From: Paracerasibacillus soli | GTDB lineage: Bacteria; Bacillota; Bacilli; Bacillales; Amphibacillaceae | NCBI RefSeq assembly: GCF_034006335.1 | Contig: NZ_JAWDIQ010000001.1 | DNA length: 64,000 nucleotides | Direction: 5' to 3' (one strand) | Shown: positions 36,166 through 45,769 of the stretch, piece by piece | How positions within the stretch are numbered: position 1 is the stretch's first letter | How the letters are laid out: each line of letters opens with the position of its first letter | Program-made: the position numbers and the translations under genes | Notes under the pieces: generated by a model | What the model was told of the DNA's origin: nothing | Database searches by the model: none | Seen by the model: the letters and a program-made list of their open reading frames with translations, nothing else

Positions 36166-36855
36166 TTGGAAAAAATATTGATAATTGAAGATGATGTGAA
36201 AATAGCAAAACACCTTGCTTCACATCTAAAAAAATATAATTATGAAGTGCATGTAGCAACGGATTTTGAACGGATTATGGATACATTTCGTGAGTTTCAA
36301 CCAAATCTTGTCCTTTTGGATATTAATTTGCCTAGCTTTGATGGTTTTTATTGGTGTCGTCAAATTCGAGTGGAATCCATATGTCCTGTTATTTTTATAT
36401 CTGCCAGAATTGGGGAGATGGACCAAGTAATGGCAATTGAAAATGGCGGGGATGATTATATTATGAAACCATTTCATCCAGATGTTGTGATGGCGAAGAT
36501 TCGTAGTCAAATGCGACGAGCATATGGTGAATATGCAACATCTCATAAAGAAAGGGTGATGGAAAAAGGTGGTATTCAGTTTTATCCAGAAGCGACTAAC
36601 GTTACATTATAGTGGCAATATGGTTGTACTTACAAAAAGGAAGCTGATATTGTCGAGAGTATACTGGACCGATATCCACGAGTGGCAGGAAGAGAAGATT
36701 TATTAGAAAAAATTTGGGATGATCAGACATATGTGGACGAAAATACATTGAATGTAAATGTTGCACGTGTACGTAAAAAGTTCGCGGAGCTTGGATTGCA
36801 TGATGCAATAGAAACTGTACGTGGTGCTGGCTATCCATTGCAAATCCCAGATTAG
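36166..36855 (+). CDS. bceR: Bce-type response regulator, OmpR family (two frameshifts)
   Basis: Start TTG 36166, with GGGGTGAT upstream. The receiver domain is normal: acidic pair in IIEDDVKI, phospho-acceptor Asp in NLVLLDINLP, switch residues ISAR and KPFHPDV. The winged helix is split by two slips (36590-36596 and the A run 36634-36638), giving after repair LTLHYSGNMVVLTKKEADIVE and DDQTYVDENTLNVNVARVRKKF to GAGYPL. It is the first gene of a sensor/transporter module that also includes the kinase, ATPase and permease downstream. It activates the transporter promoter when peptides are sensed. The breaks look artefactual. Confidence 0.85.
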
Positions 36856-36957
36856 ACTGTTTTGTACTTTACTATTTTTTAAATAAATACATGATTATAA
36901 ATGCAAGCTGAACTGATTCGTATAACGCGATGTCCACATATGAATGGGGTGATAAAA

Positions 36958-37958
36958 GTGAAATTATTTTTACAAGAGAAGCAATCTTTGATTATGATGA
37001 ACATCTTGCAAATAACTGTTATTTTATTATTGTTTTGGTTAGATGGATATAAAAGTAAACAGATGATTTTTTATGTGCTTTTTCTTAGCATCTTTATACT
37101 GACCTGCTATCTCGTTATTAATTATATAACACGGCGAAACTTTTACGCACGATTGCAATGTGCACAAACTACGCTTGATGAATCAATACAAAAATATGAC
37201 AACGTACCAATAAGTGAAGCTTTAGAACGGTTACTAAAATTACAATATCAACTGTATATGGAAAAAATCGGTACCATTGAAGTGAAAAAAGAAGAACATT
37301 TTATGTTTATGGATCGATGGGTTCATCAGATGAAAACACCATTATCTGTTATTGAGTTGACTGCCCAAGATTTGGATGAACCGGAATCATCAAATATTCG
37401 TGAAGAGACAGAACAAATGAAGACAGGATTAAATACGGTGTTGTATATGGCCCGTTTACGAACGATTGAAAAGGACTTTCGCATTCAGCCGGTATTATTA
37501 GAAAAAGTAATTCGAGATGTAAATGTTGACTTAAAACGATTTTACATTCGAATGAAGTTTATCCGAAGCTAGAAATACAGCGTGCGAACATAACTGTTGA
37601 ATCAGATGAGAAGTGGCTTTTTTTTATGCTTTCACAGCTCATTTACAATGCGGTGAAATATTCTAAAGGACATAGTAAGCAAATTAATATTTCTCTTTTT
37701 GAACAACAAGAAGCAGCAATTATCGAAATAGAGGATTTTGGGATCGGTATTCCTCCAAACGATATGCGTCGTATTTTTGATGCATTTTATACAGGGCAAA
37801 ATGGACGTTTATACCGTGAGTCAACTGGAATGGGTTTATTTCTAGTAAAAGAGGTAACACAATATTTACAACACAATGTTGAAGTAAAGAGTGAAGTTGG
37901 AAAAGGCTCGCGTTTTCGGATTATATTCTCACCAACCCAAAACCTTACAAAGATGTAA
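36958..37958 (+). CDS. bceS: Bce-type intramembrane-sensing histidine kinase (single frameshift)
   Basis: GTG 36958 with GGGGTGAT upstream fits the KLFLQEKQSLI start. Two helices near residues 14-28 and 38-58 have almost no loop between them, the mark of intramembrane-sensing kinases that read the state of a BceAB-type transporter. The phospho-acceptor His lies in FMDRWVHQMKTPLSVIEL. One missing A near 37551-37552 restores NEVYPKLEIQRANITVE. The ATPase domain has the N box LIYNAVKYSKG and the G boxes DFGIGIPP and GMGLFLVKEV. The TAA stop lies inside the operator for the next genes. Confidence 0.87.
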
Positions 37959-37960
37959 GG
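37943..37960 (+). promoter_or_regulatory. Candidate BceR-type operator for the transporter genes
   Basis: CCTTACA-AAGA-TGTAAGG is a perfect inverted repeat with the TnACA-N4-TGTnA architecture known for BceR/PsdR binding. It overlaps the kinase stop codon and sits about 125 bp before the ATPase start. A possible -10 (TATACT, 38003-38008) lies downstream. Confidence 0.65.
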
Positions 37961-38087
37961 TAAATGAAAGGAAATTCGATAGTTTGTGATGCATGAAAAA
38001 CGTATACTTTAAACAGAAATAAGGGAAACTGTCACAAAGGTAACTTGATAAACTGTGACACAATTTAGATTAGAAAGGAAGATTGGC

Positions 38088-38854
38088 ATGTTACAAGTAA
38101 AAAGTGTTGGAAAAGTATACGAAGGTAAAGTAGCATATCGTGCATTGACAAATATTAATTTAGAAATAGATAAAGGTGAATTCGTTGGGGTGATGGGACC
38201 ATCAGGAAGTGGAAAAACAACCTTGTTAAATATAATTTCCACGATTGATGATCCGACAACTGGTGAGGTTCTTATTGAAGGGGAAAATCCGCATCAATTA
38301 AATCGCAATCAACTAGCACAATTTCGTCGCCGTGAATTAGGATTTGTATTTCAAGATTTTAATTTGCTTCATACATTAACTGTAGAAGAAAATATTGTCT
38401 TACCACTCACATTAGATGGTGTACGTGTAAAAGATATGCGAGAAAAGGCACAAGCCATTGCTGATAAACTTGGCATTGCGCATATTTTAAATAAGCGGAT
38501 ATATGAAATTTCTGGTGGTCAAGCACAACGCGTAGCCGTTGCAAGAGCAATGATTCATCAGCCTAAATTACTTTTAGCAGATGAACCAACAGGAAATCTA
38601 GATTCTAAAGCTTCAAAGATGTAATGGGTATGTTAGGGAAATTAAATGAAGAAGAAAAAACAACGATGATGCTCGTGACACATGATCCACAAGCGGCAAG
38701 TTATGCCAATCGTGTTATTTTTATTCGTGATGGAAAATTATATTCGGAAATTCATCGTGGTGATAATCGTCAAACATTCTTCCAGCAAATAATTGATACG
38801 CTCTCTTTGATGGGAGGGGATGACAATGACTTTTCGTCAGTTCGCCCTTCATAA
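38088..38854 (+). CDS. bceA: BceA-type ABC transporter ATP-binding protein (single frameshift)
   Basis: ATG 38088 follows AAAGGAAG. Motifs are Walker A GPSGSGKTTLLN, Q-loop FVFQDFNLLHTLTV, signature ISGGQAQRVAVARA, Walker B LLLADEPTGNLDSKASK, and the H-loop VTHDPQAAS. At 38615-38617 one missing A restores KDVMGMLGKLNEEEK. The C-terminal RQTFFQQIIDTLSLMGGD is characteristic of BceA-like proteins. Length about 256 residues. It overlaps the permease start by 35 bp. It energises removal of antimicrobial peptides from their lipid targets. Confidence 0.9.
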
Positions 38855-40714
38855 TGTTTTACGTAATAAACGTTTATACCTAGCTTATTTTTTAAGTAGT
38901 GCATTTACTGTGATGGTATTTTTCACATTTGCGATGTTCGCTTTTCACCCAACATTTTCAAGTGGCACGATTAATAAAAATGCATTATTTGGAATGAGTG
39001 TTGCGGGAGGAATTATTTACATTTTTTCATTTTTCTTCGTGCTATATTCGATGAGTTCCTTTTTGCAGTCACGTAAACGTGAATTTGGTTTACTTACATT
39101 ACTTGGAATGTCAACACGCCAAATACGTTGGATGGTATTTTTAGAAAATATGCTTATAGGCTTGTTTGCAACATTGAGCGGCATTGGACTTGGGCTTATC
39201 TTTGCGAAAGTTATTCTACTTATTGCTGAAAACGCCCTTATTATTGAGCAATCGCTAAATTTCTATATGCCTACAAAGGCTATTATCATTACACTCGGGT
39301 CGTTTATCCTTTTATTTTTTGTTATTTCATTATTTGTCACATTTGTGCTTCGTACGAAAAAATTAATTGAGTTAATTAAAGGAAGCCAAAAATCAAAAGG
39401 TGAACCAAAGGCAAATATTTGGCTTACTTTATTTGCGGCTATACTCCTTATCGTTGGTTACAGCATTGCTTTATATGTGAAAGGTGCAGAAGTTATCATA
39501 GCCATGATTCCTGTTATAGTTATCGTAACTGTTGGCACATATTTTTTCTTTACACAACTTAGTGTTTATCTAATTCGAAGACTAAAAAGGAGTCGTCCTA
39601 TTTTTGGAGAAAAACAAATATGATATTGTTTTCGGATTTGGCCTTTCGTTTGAAAGATAATGCACGTACTTTCTTTATGGTTGCCATGATTTCTACTGTT
39701 GCCTTTACTGCGATTGGCACGTTATTTGGTTTTCAATCGTATATAACGAGAAGTGCAGCGGATGCTAGTCCATATCCATATACGTATTCAATTATACCGG
39801 GCAATGATGAGCCTGAAACAGAAAATGACCTTGTGCGAATAGACAATTACTTGAAAGATAAACAAATCCCATATCAAAAGGAAGGCATACAACTGCATTA
39901 TTTTGATGTTAATGGGCGTGAGGTTCTAATTGTGAAAGCATCGGATTATAACCGATTTGCAAAGTTAGCAAATGAAGAATTAGTTCATCCGAAAGAAATA
40001 GAGGCTATTGTAACGAAAGATCAACAGGCTAATATGGTGAATGAAAATACGGAAGAGATTTTAGTTAAAACAAAGATTTCATTAAAAGACAAGCAGCAAA
40101 TTAATCCAAGTAAAATAATAAAGACAAATATATTACCGGAAATGTATGCTTATTACATTGTGAATGATAATGTATATAATCAGTTGCCGGATGCTAAAAG
40201 AGAAAATATGTATTTTGCTTGGCAAGTAAAAAATGTGAGTAAAGATGTAAAAATAGAAACAGGAAAGTATCTTACAGAACATACACATTATTACAATTTC
40301 CAATCTATTGACTATATGCTATATGAAATAAATAAATCATTTGGCCCTATCTTATTTATCGGTTTATTTATTGGAATTGTATTTTTCGTATCAGCGGGTA
40401 GTTTTTTATATTTCCGCCTATATACAGATCTTGATGAAGATAAGGTGAAATTCAAAGCAATTGCTAAGATGGGCTTAACTGATTTTGAATTGCGTAAAAT
40501 TATTACGCGCCAAACGATTATTCTATTCTTCGCTCCAATTATTGTGGCGTTGTTACATGGAGTCGTTGCATTAACTGCGTTATCCCATTTCTTTGATTTT
40601 GATATTACAAGAGAGGGTGCCATTGTACTTGGTTCGTTTGCATGTATCCAGGTTATATACTTTATCCTAGTTCGTTATTTTTATTTGAAACAATTAAAAC
40701 GAGCATTAAGATAA
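38820..40714 (+). CDS. bceB: BceB-type ABC transporter permease (split by one frameshift)
   Basis: Parts of 267 and 364 residues add to about 631, the normal size of a BceB permease. The first part has an FtsX block (FRQFALHNVLRNKRLYLAYFLSS, then SRKREFGLLTLLGMSTRQIRWM). The join at 39617-39619 (EKQI, then MILFSDLAFRLKDNARTFFMV) is a typical BceB internal segment, so a missing base is likely. The following part contains the large extracellular domain of about 200 residues that defines the Bce type, then three helices with KFKAIAKMGLTDFELRK. With the kinase it forms the sensor complex. GGGAGGGG precedes ATG 38820. Confidence 0.87.
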
Positions 40715-40753
40715 TGAAGAAAAAAACTTGAAAAAGATGTTTATTGTGAAGAA

Positions 40754-40796
40754 AAAAGGGTAACTAGCTTAATATGGGCTTGGTTATCCTTTTCTA
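40754..40796 (+). terminator. Terminator of the Bce module
   Basis: AAAAGGGTAAC (40754-40765 region) pairs with GTTATCCTTTT (40783-40793) with one G-U, then CTATTT. Confidence 0.65.
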
Positions 40797-40950
40797 TTTA
40801 CTAATAGGATGGAAATATTCATACTTTTTACCCATTTTTAACTTTTGTTACGTATCATGATTAATAAATGTACGTAATCGCTGGAAGATGGACAAGGCTT
40901 AGCACTGCATCATCTGAATCAAAATCTAAAAAAAGTAAGGAGTGACAATA

Positions 40951-41364
40951 TTGGCTAATCAAAATCATCATCAACTTCAGATTGATAGAAGAGGTTTACA
41001 ACAGTGCATTCGTTATATAAAAGAATTACGGAATTATATTAAGAATGAAAAAAACTGTTGTATTATTGAATTAAGATCTCTTTTTGGAAAGAAGAAATCA
41101 AATGTATTAGAGGGAAAAAGAATAATTGGAATCTCAGAGTTCGTTTTCACATGTCAGGAAATGTATGAGCAATTAGAACTACTAAGTGGTGGAAATATAG
41201 CTGGAATGTCACAGGAATTAAATATTGCTGCTACCTACTTTAAGAAAATCGGCAGATATAAGCACAGTATTAACCAACATTTACTAGAACATGGCTATTG
41301 CGAGCGAATTATGATGAATCAATCTCGTGAAATAAAAAGTATAGAATTTCTTTTTGTTCATTAA
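40951..41364 (+). CDS. Hypothetical helical protein, 137 aa
   Basis: The start TTG 40951 follows AAGGAG by eight bases. The product is soluble, basic and helical (RRGLQQCIRYIKELRNYIKNEK, then NIAATYFKKIGRYKHSINQHLLEHGY) with a pair of adjacent cysteines (CC) in the middle. No known motif or membrane segment. It lies alone between the Bce module and the YdaK-like gene with its own terminator. The ribosome site and terminator support a real gene; function unknown. Confidence 0.55.
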   Translation: MANQNHHQLQIDRRGLQQCIRYIKELRNYIKNEKNCCIIELRSLFGKKKSNVLEGKRIIGISEFVFTCQEMYEQLELLSGGNIAGMSQELNIAATYFKKIGRYKHSINQHLLEHGYCERIMMNQSREIKSIEFLFVH

Positions 41365-41405
41365 GAAGTGAATGGGGAAATCCCATCTAATATAGTGGAT
41401 ATATG

Positions 41406-41436
41406 AAAGCACCCAGTTTGCGGGTGCTTTATTTGT
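41406..41436 (+). terminator. Terminator of the hypothetical gene at 40951
   Basis: AAAGCACCC (41406-41414) pairs with GGGTGCTTT (41422-41430), then ATTTGTTT. Confidence 0.8.
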
Positions 41437-41686
41437 TTGGTTTAAAATACTGTTCGATAATCTTGTTACTTTTGACATATAATAAAACTTCACAATTTCA
41501 TTATATTTACAGGTGTGGTTACTGAGGCAATGAATATATTTGTGGATTATTGGAATTTAGTCGATCTTCTATATGGAAAGTCGATTAATAATAGGAGCTG
41601 CATGAATAAAGACACAATACCCTTAGGCGACCTACATTTATTTATATCGAACGTTTTGAGAACTCCTTAAAGAAGGGAACTTGGAT
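41437..41686. other. 250-bp upstream region of the YdaK-like gene
   Basis: No gene. It carries an AT-rich stretch and GAACTCCTTAAAGAAGGGA ahead of the ATG. No clear regulatory repeat. Confidence 0.35.
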
Positions 41687-42448
41687 ATGATTCATCATGT
41701 AATTGCAGCGATTGTTTTTGGATTGTTACTAATAAATGGTTGGGTGATTTTACTAGTAGAATTTCCATTTTCTTACCTAGATATGTTACTCATTGCCGTC
41801 TCAATTATCGTAATGTACATCTTACCTGTGCGTAAAACTTTTTTATACGTCGTCATCATCGTACTAGGCTATGGTGGATTTTTGACTGGATATGCTTTAT
41901 TTCATAAGGTACAACCATCTGAACAAATGTTATATGTTTATGAACATGTTTTACTCACGTTGTTTCTCACTTTCTTATGGGTCGCAACAAACTATTTAAA
42001 AAATATGCAGGAAGAAATAAATCGGTTAAGGAAAAATGTGAAGTTGTTAGAAAAGACGAAAAAAAATACGGGCATTTTAACAAATCGCGAATTCCTGTAT
42101 GAAGCAAAAGGAATATTAATTGCGGTAAGAAGAAAAGGTGAGGCCTGGTTTATAACGTTTGAGATAACCTATAGCGAACCGTATATTATGGAAAACCTTC
42201 AAGAATATATTGAACGAGCAATCTTAGCTGCAATTCGACAGCAATTTGACATTGTAACTTCACAAGAAAGAAGTATATTTCTCATTTTAAAAGATACGGA
42301 TGAAAATGGGGTACATGTTGTTTTAGAACGTATAAAAGGAAAAATAAAGCAGGAATTAAATCTTTTGTATGCTCCTTTTGATATGTCTTACGAAAGATTA
42401 TTATCTGAGGAAGTGTTCGAACGATTGAAAGAGGGAATGGAGTCGTGA
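41687..42448 (+). CDS. Membrane protein with degenerate GGDEF domain (YdaK-like)
   Basis: ATG 41687 follows AAGGGA by eight bases. Four membrane helices (residues 3-27, 30-48, 51-75, 83-105) precede a short coiled segment (NMQEEINRLRKNVKLLEKTK) and a C-terminal domain of about 125 residues. Its start (LTNREFLYEAK) and order of elements follow GGDEF domains, but the active-site loop reads TSQERSIFLIL where catalytic proteins have GGDEF. It therefore cannot make cyclic di-GMP by the usual mechanism but could bind it, as reported for Bacillus YdaK. The downstream glycosyltransferase start overlaps its stop by four bases (GTGA), indicating coupled translation. The GGDEF relation is inferred from layout. 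Confidence 0.65.
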   Translation: MIHHVIAAIVFGLLLINGWVILLVEFPFSYLDMLLIAVSIIVMYILPVRKTFLYVVIIVLGYGGFLTGYALFHKVQPSEQMLYVYEHVLLTLFLTFLWVATNYLKNMQEEINRLRKNVKLLEKTKKNTGILTNREFLYEAKGILIAVRRKGEAWFITFEITYSEPYIMENLQEYIERAILAAIRQQFDIVTSQERSIFLILKDTDENGVHVVLERIKGKIKQELNLLYAPFDMSYERLLSEEVFERLKEGMES

Positions 42449-43686
42449 ATATTCTTTTTGATTCGATCATGATATTGTTTTGGATCATTTTAATTTTTTA
42501 TTCTATATTAACTGTTGCTGGCGTTTGGTTTCGTGTAACATTTAAGGAAGCTAATAAATTGGCCTATTATCCAAGTGTCGCAGTCCTTATACCCGCATAT
42601 AATGAAGGAATCGTAATGAGCTACACATTGCGAGCGATGGCACGTTTACGATATCCAGGTAAATTAAACATATATGTATTAAATGATCATTCAACAGATA
42701 ATACTGGTGAAATTGCAGATGAATTTGCTAAGCTATTTTCCCATATACACCATATTCGCGTCCCAACTGGTGAACCAAAAGGAAAATCTCGTGTTCTCAA
42801 TTATGGATTAAGCATATCCGAGTCAGATTATTTTATGATCTACGATGCAGATAATGAGCCTGAACCAGATGCATTAGTAAAGCTAATTGAACAAGCGGAA
42901 GTGACACCAAATGCGGCGGGGGCAGTAGGATATGTTAAAACAAAGAATTCAGAAGTAAATGCTTTAACACGAATGATTAGTCTTGAATTTCAAGTATTTC
43001 AGCTACTGATGCAATGTGGACGTTGGGCATTATTTAAACTTGGATCCCTTGCAGGAACAAATATGTTGTTAAAAAGATCAATCATAGAAGAAGTTGGTGG
43101 CTATGATCCATACGCTTTAGCGGAAGATGCAGAATTAACAGTTCGTATCACTGCTTTAGGTTATCTTATTCCTGTCGTGCCAACTTCTAAAACATGGGAA
43201 CAAGAACCTGAAAAACTTTCAACCTATTTTAAACAACGAACACGCTGGTTTATTGGAAACATTTATTTATTAGAAAAGTCATTGCTATCAAAGGATTATT
43301 GGAAAGGACGTACACTTTTTTTATCCTTACAACATGTTATGACATATTCTGTTTTTGTTGTTTTACTATTAGTATCAGATATATTCTTTGTTTTGAGTAT
43401 TTTAGGTATGATGACAATGTATAAATCTGTTGCCCCCTTACTTATTTTATGGTTTATGAGTTATATCGTTTATACGATGCAGCTATTAAGTGCACTAGCC
43501 GTTGATCGAAATATTACCTTTATAAATGTTTGTTTTATTATCATCATGTATTTTACGTATGCTCAATTGTTCCTCATAAAGCTAATACGTAGTTTTGTTA
43601 TTTATACAAGGAATAAAATAAAAAAACAAACGATAGAATGGGAAAAAACAGCACGATTTGATAGGGATGACAATTCGTCACCTTAA
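42445..43686 (+). CDS. Membrane-bound GT2 glycosyltransferase (YdaM/PgaC-like)
   Basis: The 413-residue protein has an N-terminal helix (residues 3-24), then a GT-A catalytic domain: VAVLIPAYNEG, VLNDHSTDNT, the metal-binding D-x-D in IYDADNEPEPD, the acceptor AEDAELT (ED motif), and the processive QRTRWFIGN (Q-x-x-RW). Three or more C-terminal helices likely form the export channel. This is the architecture of processive polysaccharide synthases (cellulose, poly-GlcNAc, YdaM). Coupled to the degenerate-GGDEF gene, it is probably activated by that partner to make an exopolysaccharide. The frame is intact. Sugar donor unknown. Confidence 0.87.
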   Translation: MNILFDSIMILFWIILIFYSILTVAGVWFRVTFKEANKLAYYPSVAVLIPAYNEGIVMSYTLRAMARLRYPGKLNIYVLNDHSTDNTGEIADEFAKLFSHIHHIRVPTGEPKGKSRVLNYGLSISESDYFMIYDADNEPEPDALVKLIEQAEVTPNAAGAVGYVKTKNSEVNALTRMISLEFQVFQLLMQCGRWALFKLGSLAGTNMLLKRSIIEEVGGYDPYALAEDAELTVRITALGYLIPVVPTSKTWEQEPEKLSTYFKQRTRWFIGNIYLLEKSLLSKDYWKGRTLFLSLQHVMTYSVFVVLLLVSDIFFVLSILGMMTMYKSVAPLLILWFMSYIVYTMQLLSALAVDRNITFINVCFIIIMYFTYAQLFLIKLIRSFVIYTRNKIKKQTIEWEKTARFDRDDNSSP

Positions 43687-43718
43687 CTGTTTGAGCTACT
43701 ATAAGGTTAAATTTTTTA
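43680..43718 (+). terminator. Terminator after the glycosyltransferase gene
   Basis: ACCTTA (43680-43685) pairs with TAAGGT (43702-43707), followed by TAAATTTTTTA. A short stem but a good T tract; it overlaps the stop codon. Confidence 0.55.
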
Positions 43719-44012
43719 TTAATGGATGGCTGAGGACTGTGAAACATTGGCCTTCATGTCTTCGCTCATAAAAAATCGTACCATTGATGACTGTCGGTTC
43801 ATACTGTGGCGATAATACAGGCAGAAAAACAAGCAGTTTTGATAATGTATTGTTTTCCTGCCATTTTTTACGGGTTTTAAATAAATGGAGGATGGCTACT
43901 AATCTATTCTGAATATTTTATATTAAATATCAATTATAAATTATTTGTGTTATAATACAGGTAAGTATACATGGTATGCATAGCCTTTAAAGTAATTAAG
44001 GGGGAAGAACAT
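43719..44012. other. 294-bp gap before the response regulator
   Basis: No gene. A TATAAT (43951-43956) close to the start of the regulator could be a -10, but no good -35 hexamer pairs with it. Confidence 0.4.
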
Positions 44013-44697
44013 ATGGCAATTAATATTTTACTAATTGAAGAAGATGAAGCTTTAGGAAAAGGATTACAAACTTATTTTAAAAAAGATGAGTTTGTCATGG
44101 AGTGGATCAATGATAGTAATGCAGCAATTACATATGTTCATCAATTTTTACCTGAGGTTATCATATTATCAAACGAAAATTTCGGAATTGGACAAGGATG
44201 AAATATGTAAAAATATTCGTAAACACTTTCATATACCAATTATTTTTATTAGCAATGCAAGTGATTTAAAAAGAAAATTGCAATGTTTTAAATTAGGTGG
44301 AGACGACTTTCTTACAATACCATTCCATTTCGAAGAATTAGAAGCACGCATAAGGGCAGTAGTAAGACGTTATCAGCAAGAGAATCAGAAACCATATCAT
44401 ATTATACGAAGTGGAAATTTGTCTATCCACTTAAATACATATGAATGTTTTATAGAAGGAGAGCTCATTTCTTTAACTGCAAAAGAGATGCAGTTATTAT
44501 TGATGTTGGCGAAACGACCGAATCAAGTTTTTAGTGCGGAGCAAATATTTTATCATGTATGGGGCTATCATTCCGGTAGTAATATTGAAACAGTAAAGGT
44601 ACATATACGTAATTTACGTAGTAAACTGAAGGGAAAAGAAAGGTCCCAATATATTGCCACAGTACGCGGCTTCGGCTATCGATTTATTACAAGTTAG
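44013..44697 (+). CDS. OmpR-family response regulator lacking the phospho-acceptor Asp (single frameshift)
   Basis: ATG 44013 follows AAGGGGGAAG. The receiver begins normally (NILLIEEDEALGKGL), but strand 3 reads PEVIILSNENF where a D is expected at the Ser. The usual K-P-F at strand 5 reads FLTIPFHFEEL, with Ile in place of Lys. A missing T at 44180-44182 lies after that point and is repaired to SELDKDEICKNIRK. The C-terminal winged helix is intact: SIHLNTYECFIEGELISLTAKEMQLL, then SGSNIETVKVHIRNLRSKL and TVRGFGYRF. It is an orphan with no kinase beside it. It should not be switched by ordinary phosphorylation. Confidence 0.82.
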
Positions 44698-44753
44698 GGG
44701 TGACCCCTCAATTATGAATTGTTAAATTATTTTCGTGTTGTAGTAGTGATACG

Positions 44754-44797
44754 ACGAGGGACAGACGTGATATGTCTGTCCCTCGTTAATTTATTTT
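44754..44797. terminator. Strong hairpin terminator between the regulator and the HesB-like gene
   Basis: ACGAGGGACAGAC (44754-44766) pairs perfectly with GTCTGTCCCTCGT (44774-44786), then TAATTTATTTTT. It serves the plus-strand regulator and possibly the convergent HesB-like gene. Confidence 0.75.
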
Positions 44798-44804
44798 TAG
44801 TATA

Positions 44805-45112
44805 TTATGTAAAGCTGTATAACGGTTCATCTGCATTTTCATCGTAATCTACATGAAAGTCATATCCACTAAAGAACCACTCATCAGATTTCTCAATGAA
44901 ATAAATGACGCCATCTACGTCGACTTGAGCGAGAACATCATTTGGTTGTGCATATTGCATACCAAGTGAATAGTTATCATGTACTGCTGTCTTACCATAT
45001 AATTTACCAAAAAAGCGAATACCATCGCCATTTTCAAGATCAAATTCTTTCTTAAACCACGCATGGGCTTTTTCTGTAACTGAAATGTTCATCTTATTTT
45101 TTGCAGAAGTCA
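44805..45112 (-). CDS. HesB/YneR-type Fe-S biogenesis-like protein
   Basis: MNISVTEKAHAWFKKEFDLENGDGIRFFGKLYG is the typical start of YneR/HesB-like Bacillus proteins, continuing as HDNYSLGMQYAQP and IYFIEKSDEWFFSGYDFHVDYDENADEP, the family ending. An ATG at 45112 (MTSAKNKMNIS) or a GTG one codon before it sits about 9-12 bases after AGGAGGT, so I take the longer start over the MNIS ATG. The conserved cysteines of true IscA/SufA carriers are missing, as in YneR, so an iron-sulfur role is uncertain. The small cytoplasmic protein is monocistronic. Confidence 0.75.
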
Positions 45113-45115
45113 TCA

Positions 45116-45769
45116 CTTCCGCAAGACCTCCTCTCAAACTACCTATTTTTAGTTTAACATTTCTCAAGCATTGTATACCCTTTAAAATTTGACGATTGAC
45201 TGAATCTTCCAGGGGAGTCACTACATTATTTTATATTTAAACGAAGACTCTGTCTGAAAAAATGTAAAATCTTATCTTTTTTCCACTATAGGAAGTGGAA
45301 ATTTATTGCAGGTAACTGCTGTAAGATCCTAAGTCAAAAAATCAATGAGATTTATGGATGATAGCTGGGAAATCATCCGAGAGTAATCCGATTCATTCAA
45401 TTAACAATTAGCAAAGGAAGTACGAAAACCAAGCTGATTGAAGTTTCACTTTATGTAGCGATGAATGAAGTCATGCATCATTCTATTTAAATAGATTTTA
45501 TCATGTATTTTCAAGTTATACGCAATAAAGCTTTATACCCTTTTTGATTTCTTTTTAAACTTTAAATCATTACGTTAAAAAATCAAATAAATAATAAATT
45601 TCGTGTATCGAAAGAATGTTGATATACCAATCACGTATGCGCTTTCATATTAGACTAATTAATTAGATAATTATAAAAAGGTGGAAAAGTGTGTAGACAA
45701 ATGTTTTAAGAGGTGATATATTATTTAGCAATTATCAAAATTAGAAAAGTTGAAAAGGGAGGGGTTAGT
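45116..45769. other. 650-bp gap with weak inverted repeat and dispersed repeat
   Basis: No gene is supported. TTTCCACT/AGTGGAAA (45280-45287, 45294-45301) forms a small stem. A dispersed 21-mer copy lies at 45434-45454. The remaining sequence is AT-rich and carries the promoter region of the DUF3100 operon. Confidence 0.45.
45434..45454. repeat. Dispersed 21-bp intergenic repeat, copy 2
   Basis: CTGATTGAAGTTTCACTTTAT differs from copy 1 (28443-28463) at one base. GGAAGTACG lies about 12 bp upstream, as in copy 1. Confidence 0.5.

Noticed and set aside
38820..40714. Two separate permease genes with an ATGA overlap
   Set aside because: Together the parts match one BceB permease in length and order, and the join falls within a conserved BceB segment, so a frameshift is more likely than a natural split.
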